Below, in pieces: positions 44,086 to 47,876 of a stretch of DNA of 47,876 nt. This DNA is from Methylobacterium crusticola. Its GTDB lineage: Bacteria; Pseudomonadota; Alphaproteobacteria; Rhizobiales; Beijerinckiaceae. The position numbers were made by a program, and so were the translations under genes. Under the pieces are notes generated by a model. The model saw nothing but the letters and a program-made list of their open reading frames with translations, had not been told where the DNA came from and made no database searches. Positions within the stretch are counted from its first letter, which is position 1. Each line of letters opens with the position of its first letter. The DNA lies in contig NZ_QOWC01000036.1 in assembly GCF_003574465.1 (NCBI RefSeq), forward strand, positions 1 through 47,876. Direction: 5' to 3'.

Positions 44086-46437
44086 TCACCAGCGGTAGCG
44101 CAGGGCCGCGTAGACCGTGCGCGGCAGGCCGTAGAAGCAGCTCGCGTACGAGAAGCAGCCGGTCACGTAGCGCTCGTCGAGGAGGTTCTGCGCGTTGATC
44201 TGGAGGTCGAACCCCGCGAGCTTGGGGTCGAGGTACTTGAAATCGTAGCGCGCCACGGCGTCGACCAGCACGCTCTCGGGGACCCGGAAGGTGTTGGCGG
44301 GGTCGCCCCACGACCCGCCGAGGTAGCGCACGCCGCCGCCGAGGCTGAGGCCGAGCAGCGGGCCGTCCTGAAAGCGGTAGTCGAGGAACAGCGAGGCGGT
44401 CCTGTCCGGCACCTGGACCGGGCGCAGCCCGACGATCGGCACGGACTGGCCGGTGACCTGGTTGTAGGTCGTGTTCGTGTCGCGGGTGTTGCGGATGTCG
44501 AGGAACGAGACGCCGCCGACGAGGTTCAGCCCCTCGGCGAGGTTCGCCTTGGCCTCGAACTCGACGCCCTGCACGCCGACCTCGCCGGTCTGGAGGCTGA
44601 AGGTGCTCCTCTCGGGGTCCGGCGTCAGCGAGTTGGAGCGCTTGATGTCGAAGGCCGCCGCGGTGAGCAGGATGTCGGTGCCGGGAGGCTGGTACTTGAT
44701 GCCGGCCTCGTACTGGCGGCTCGAGATCGGGTCCGGGACGCGCCCCGTCGTGCCGAAGGCCGGATCGTAGATGCGCCCGCTGGTGATCGGCTCGAAGGCC
44801 TCGCTGTAGGAGACGTAGGGCGCGACGCCGGCCTCGAAGAGGTAGAGCAGGCTCGCCCGGTAGGTCATGGCGTCGGCGGGCACGTCCTGGAAGGCGACGG
44901 CGCCGGTCGCGAGCGTGCGCGTCGGACCGGTCTGGCGGGCCACGTCGTAGCGCCCGCCGAGCGTCAGGACAAGGCGGTCGAACTTGACCTGGTCCTGGAG
45001 GTAGACGCCGGTCTGCTCGGCGGTGACGCGGGCGTCCGACGTGAAGGCCGGCACCGGGATGGCCATGTCGTAGTTCGGCGCCAGCGCGTTGAGGCTGGGC
45101 GCGGCCGGGAACGGGGACGCGAGGGTCCGGGTCTGGATCGTCTGGTGGTCGACGCCGAGGAGCGCCGTGTGGGCGAAGATGCCGGTATCGAACTTGGCCT
45201 CGAAGTAGTTGTCGATGGTGTAGGCGTCGATGCCGACCTGGTTGGCGATCCGCGAGCGGCTGATCAGCGGCCCGGCCGTCAGCGTCGTCGCCGGAAACAG
45301 CGGCGTCGTGGAGCTGAACGAGGTGTAGACGCTGCGGTAGTCGCCCTCCGTGCGCAGGTAGCGCCCGGCCGAGTGGAAGCGGAAGGCGTCGTCGAAGCGG
45401 TGGTCGAAGAGGTAGGTGACGGAGGCCTGGGTGCGGTCCGACTGCTCGAAGTTGCGGTCGCCGTCGTAGAAGCCGACCGGCAGCCGCCCGACGACGCCGT
45501 TGCCGAAATTGCGCGGGAACACCGTGCCGAAGGCCGGAAAGCTGCCGTAGAAGCCGGAGAACGGGTCGCGCTGGTAGAGGCCGAGCACGGTGAGCGAGGT
45601 GTCGGCGGAGGGGCGCCAGGTGAGGCTCGGGGCGATGAAGGCGCGCTCGACCCGCGTGGTCACGGCCGGTCCGTCGCCGTTCCAGCCGAGCCCGATGACC
45701 CGGTAGGCGAACTGCTCGGTCCCCGGCACCGTGGTCTCGGAGGTGATCGGCCCGCCGACGTCGAAGCCGCCGCGCACCTCGCTGAAGCCGCCGCCCTGGA
45801 CGAAGACCTCGCCGTGACGGACGAAGTGCGGGACCTTGGAGACGAGGTTGACGATGCCGCCGGGCCCGGACTGCCCGTACAGGACCGAGGCCGGCCCCTT
45901 GATGATGTCGATGCGCTCCAGCCGGTAGGGATCGACGGACGGGAAGGCGTCGCGGCTGCCGGGCAGGCGCAGGCCGTCGAGGAACAGCGGCGCGGTGAAG
46001 CCGCGGATCGAGAACTGCTCGAGGCGGGTCGCTCCGGCGCCGCCCCGCTGCTCCGTGGTGACGCCCGGCGTGTAGCGCAGCGCCTGGTTGATCGTGAGGG
46101 CGTTCTGGTCCGCGATCTGGTCGCGGCCGATGACCGAGATCGACTGCGCGGTCTCGAGGATCGGCGTGTCGGTCTTGGTGCCGACGACGCTGCGCGAGGC
46201 CACGTAGCCGGGAACCGGGCCGCGCGGCCCGCCCGGGACCGTGCCGGCGGCGTTCTCGCGCCGGCTCCCGCCCTCCACCTCGATGGTCTCGAGCGCGACC
46301 TCGGCGGCGTCCTGCGCCACCGATGGCGCGGCGGCCCCGCCGCAGCCGAGGATCAACCCCGTCATCATCGCCGAGGTGAGCCGCCCCCTCTCCGTGCGGG
46401 GGCGTTGGGCGGGGCGTCGTGAAACGGTGGGGTGCAT
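44086..46437 (-). CDS. TonB-dependent siderophore receptor
   Basis: The 783-residue outer-membrane receptor takes up a ferric siderophore using TonB energy. A signal peptide ends near SVAQ (about residue 42). The TonB-box region is ETIEVEGG. The plug follows (TPILETAQSISVIGRDQIADQ, NQALRYTPGVTTEQRGG, RLERIDIIKGPASVLYGQSG, GGIVNLVSK), then a 22-strand-type barrel ending in the aromatic RYRW. The pattern is that of the hydroxamate-type (FhuA/FoxA-like) class, though the ligand cannot be fixed. No ABC transporter for iron is in the window. ATG 46437 was chosen because the signal sequence begins there. Confidence 0.93.
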   Translation of the reverse strand: MHPTVSRRPAQRPRTERGRLTSAMMTGLILGCGGAAAPSVAQDAAEVALETIEVEGGSRRENAAGTVPGGPRGPVPGYVASRSVVGTKTDTPILETAQSISVIGRDQIADQNALTINQALRYTPGVTTEQRGGAGATRLEQFSIRGFTAPLFLDGLRLPGSRDAFPSVDPYRLERIDIIKGPASVLYGQSGPGGIVNLVSKVPHFVRHGEVFVQGGGFSEVRGGFDVGGPITSETTVPGTEQFAYRVIGLGWNGDGPAVTTRVERAFIAPSLTWRPSADTSLTVLGLYQRDPFSGFYGSFPAFGTVFPRNFGNGVVGRLPVGFYDGDRNFEQSDRTQASVTYLFDHRFDDAFRFHSAGRYLRTEGDYRSVYTSFSSTTPLFPATTLTAGPLISRSRIANQVGIDAYTIDNYFEAKFDTGIFAHTALLGVDHQTIQTRTLASPFPAAPSLNALAPNYDMAIPVPAFTSDARVTAEQTGVYLQDQVKFDRLVLTLGGRYDVARQTGPTRTLATGAVAFQDVPADAMTYRASLLYLFEAGVAPYVSYSEAFEPITSGRIYDPAFGTTGRVPDPISSRQYEAGIKYQPPGTDILLTAAAFDIKRSNSLTPDPERSTFSLQTGEVGVQGVEFEAKANLAEGLNLVGGVSFLDIRNTRDTNTTYNQVTGQSVPIVGLRPVQVPDRTASLFLDYRFQDGPLLGLSLGGGVRYLGGSWGDPANTFRVPESVLVDAVARYDFKYLDPKLAGFDLQINAQNLLDERYVTGCFSYASCFYGLPRTVYAALRYRW

Positions 46438-46907
46438 CAAGCGACTCACTGCGAACCTGGCCTGTCGCCAGGCTTTGCGCCGGACGGCCGTGTTTCTGAA
46501 CGGTGAATGGCAGCATGACGCCTGTTCGCACAAGCCCTTTGTTCTTACATTACGATAGTTAAAATCTGCCCTAGACGTTTCGGTGCCGTCGTGACCAGTC
46601 GGCAACAGATGAAATATCTTTCGTCATCTAAGTTCGTCTTTCATGCGGATCGCGCCGGCCGTGCGCGTCGGCCCGCGGGCCGAAGGGCGCGCCCGCCCGC
46701 GGGCCGAAGGGCGCGCCGCGGCGCCCCGGCGCGTCGTCCCGGCGGTCGCGGGCGGGAGCGCCCTCCGGCCTCGAGGGGGCGAGGTCGCGGGCGATGCTTC
46801 GGGGGCTCCGGCGGGGTCAGGGACGCGGTGGGGCCGGTGGGCCGCCGACGGGGGATCGGACGGCGCGCGAGGGCCGCCTTCGCGTGCCGACCGGAACCGG
46901 CGCGGCC
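46438..46907. other. Gene-free region upstream of the siderophore receptor
   Basis: No gene is supported in 470 bases. The A+T-rich part at 46530-46645 probably holds the receptor promoter (it includes TTACATTACGATAGTTAAAA). I did not find a convincing Fur, Irr or RirA box. The direct repeat GTTCGTCTTTCAT/TTTCGTCATCT near 46619-46644 is imperfect. A tandem 23-bp duplication follows at 46671-46717. Confidence 0.45.
46671..46717. repeat. 23-bp direct repeat, two copies
   Basis: The 23-base unit (46671-46693) starting GCCCGCGGGC and ending GGGCGCGCC is repeated exactly at 46695-46717 with one base between. The unit contains the palindrome GCCCGCGGGC. It is in non-coding DNA downstream of the 46908 gene. 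Confidence 0.75.
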
Positions 46908-47507
46908 CTACCGGTAGACCCGCACGCCGAACGCCGTGGCGAGCTCGGCCAGGAAAGGCGGCAGGTCGGGTTGCGCGTGGCGGTCGATCCGGCCGCGCGG
47001 GCCGCAGGGATACCCGCCGCAGGAGCGCGCTTGCGCGACCGCGCGCGGGCGCGCCTTCCTGGGCTTCGGGGCGGCGTCGCCGCGCCCGGTCGCGGGGGCG
47101 GGATCGAGCCGGGGCTCCTCGGCCGCCAGGTTCAGGGTCGGCACCGGCCGCGCCGCCTCCGCCGTCTGGACGGGCTTGGCGGGCCTGGCCGCCGCCTCGG
47201 CCGGCACGGGATGGCGCACCGGGTTCTCGACGCCGGCCTGGTAGGGGACGTCGCTGCGGATGACGCGCACCGGGGCGGTGGCGGCGCTGGTGCAGGCCCC
47301 GCCACCCTGCGACCACGCTGCCTGGGTGCAGGGCGGAGCCTCCGCGGCCGCGGGGCCCGGGGGGAGCAGGGCTCCGGGGGATTCGAGGGCGGGCGCCCGG
47401 CCGGCTGGCGCCGTGCCGTGCGACGGGGTCAACGCGGTGATGCCGGCGGTCGCGACGAGACCGGCCGAGACGGCGCCGAGCACCAACCACTTTCCGGGGA
47501 TCCGCAT
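46908..47507 (-). CDS. Membrane-anchored protein of unknown function
   Basis: The 199-residue protein starts MRIPGKWLVLGAVSAGLVAT, a single N-terminal hydrophobic segment that is either a signal peptide or an anchor. A long Ala/Pro-rich linker with two Cys (PPCTQAAW and GGACTSA) and a C-terminal basic part (KPRKARPRA, then RSCGGYPCGPRG, ending in FGVRVYR) follow. I recognise no family. The start at 47507 has GGGTGGG upstream; GTG 47516 is an alternative. Confidence 0.6.
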   Translation of the reverse strand: MRIPGKWLVLGAVSAGLVATAGITALTPSHGTAPAGRAPALESPGALLPPGPAAAEAPPCTQAAWSQGGGACTSAATAPVRVIRSDVPYQAGVENPVRHPVPAEAAARPAKPVQTAEAARPVPTLNLAAEEPRLDPAPATGRGDAAPKPRKARPRAVAQARSCGGYPCGPRGRIDRHAQPDLPPFLAELATAFGVRVYR

Positions 47508-47804
47508 CGCACCCACCCTGTCGCGTCGTTCCCCGAATCAATGCCGCAGCGCGGTGCCGGCGGCTGTGTGGAACAGCACCCCCGCGCCGGGTGCAGCGGC
47601 GAGGCGCCGGCGCGCAGGCCGGAGCGCTGCCGGGCGACGTCGACGCCGGTTCGGCGCGAGGGCGCGGGTCACGAACCCCGAGAGCGGCACCCGACGGCGA
47701 TGCGATCGGGTGCCGCTCCGGCGCGCGCGGCGGCGGACCGGCCGCGGCGGCGGACCGGCCGCGACGTGCGCGCCGCGGGGGCGCGGCGGGGCGTGGGCCG
47801 GCCC
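47508..47804. other. Gene-free stretch near the window end
   Basis: I see no gene here. The DNA is G+C-rich, with a short direct duplication of GCGGCGGACCGGCCGC at 47728-47762. Confidence 0.4.
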
Positions 47805-47840
47805 CGGCGGCTTCCCGGGGCGAACCCCAGGGAGCCGCCG
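47805..47840 (-). terminator. Terminator of a minus-strand gene entering from the right
   Basis: A 16-bp stem with one mismatch (47805-47820 with 47825-47840) is closed by a four-base loop (CGAA on the plus strand, TTCG in the minus-strand RNA, an exceptionally stable type). It lies 17 bases past a TGA read on the minus strand at 47859-47857. Confidence 0.6.
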
Positions 47841-47856
47841 CGGACCGGGCGCGCCG

Positions 47857-47876
47857 TCAGCCGGCGATGTTCTTGT
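47857..47876 (-). CDS. Possible C-terminal end of a gene cut by the window edge
   Basis: On the minus strand the last bases read Lys-Asn-Ile-Ala-Gly-stop. A strong hairpin follows immediately, as expected after a real gene. Six codons are too few to name a product. Confidence 0.3.

Noticed and set aside
46438..46640. Fur, Irr or RirA box upstream of the siderophore receptor
   Set aside because: The A+T-rich patch contains no clear TGA-N9-TCA, TTTAGAA-N3-TTCTAAA or Fur-like 19-mer.

Overview
The window reads as chromosome of a very G+C-rich alphaproteobacterium of the order Hyphomicrobiales, most likely Methylobacterium in the broad sense. This is an inference from gene content: zinc-finger-like MucR, GcrA, DivK/PleD, EipB, DUF3572, cysteine-free L33 and DUF6894 together. 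Genes are dense, several are coupled by ATGA or GTGA overlaps, and A+T-rich patches are confined to short regulatory stretches.

Region 1 (1-24 kb) is mostly core. A MucR-type regulator converges on lon across a perfect 19-bp terminator stem. clpX, clpP and the trigger factor gene follow lon on the minus strand, then tRNA-Leu(UAG). A multicopper-oxidase-like protein that has lost half of its copper motifs lies divergent to the NAD(P)HX repair enzyme. glnB-glnA follows, separated by an attenuator-like hairpin and ending in a fourfold hairpin array. Next come rnr, DUF983, a NUDIX hydrolase, an MFS transporter and rpmG. divK-pleD, DUF3572, a decayed dinB, eipB and gcrA complete the block. Much of the machinery that sets CtrA, CcrM and GcrA activity in alphaproteobacteria (Lon, ClpXP, DivK, PleD, GcrA, MucR) therefore lies within 24 kb.

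Region 2 (24.5-36 kb) is an accessory uptake and catabolism locus. A ten-gene minus-strand unit encodes a two-subunit acyl-CoA dehydrogenase, a twin-arginine-exported binding protein, the four core components of a branched-chain-amino-acid-type ABC importer, an acyl-CoA ligase and a TetR regulator; a lipocalin-like gene lies just beyond. Divergent from it are a cytoplasmic AmiC-like ligand sensor and an ANTAR-domain (AmiR-like) antiterminator. A 29-bp near-perfect palindrome sits in the only A+T-rich patch of the divergent promoter, and a stem-loop with a T run lies in the sensor leader. My reading is a carboxylic-acid (perhaps alicyclic or dicarboxylic) uptake, CoA-activation and dehydrogenation module under both operator and antitermination control. 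The substrate is unknown.

Region 3 (36-40 kb) holds small genes: DUF3309, an eight-cysteine secreted peptide behind a 26-bp inverted repeat, DUF6894, a ribbon-helix-helix regulator translationally coupled to a secreted protein with a palindrome touching its start codon, and a secreted heptapeptide-repeat protein.

Region 4 (40-47.9 kb) holds an ABC-F ATPase and a four-gene iron unit (TonB-dependent siderophore receptor, DUF3649, PepSY reductase-like protein, DUF3325), then a membrane-anchored protein of unknown function. The window ends in the last codons of another minus-strand gene with its terminator.
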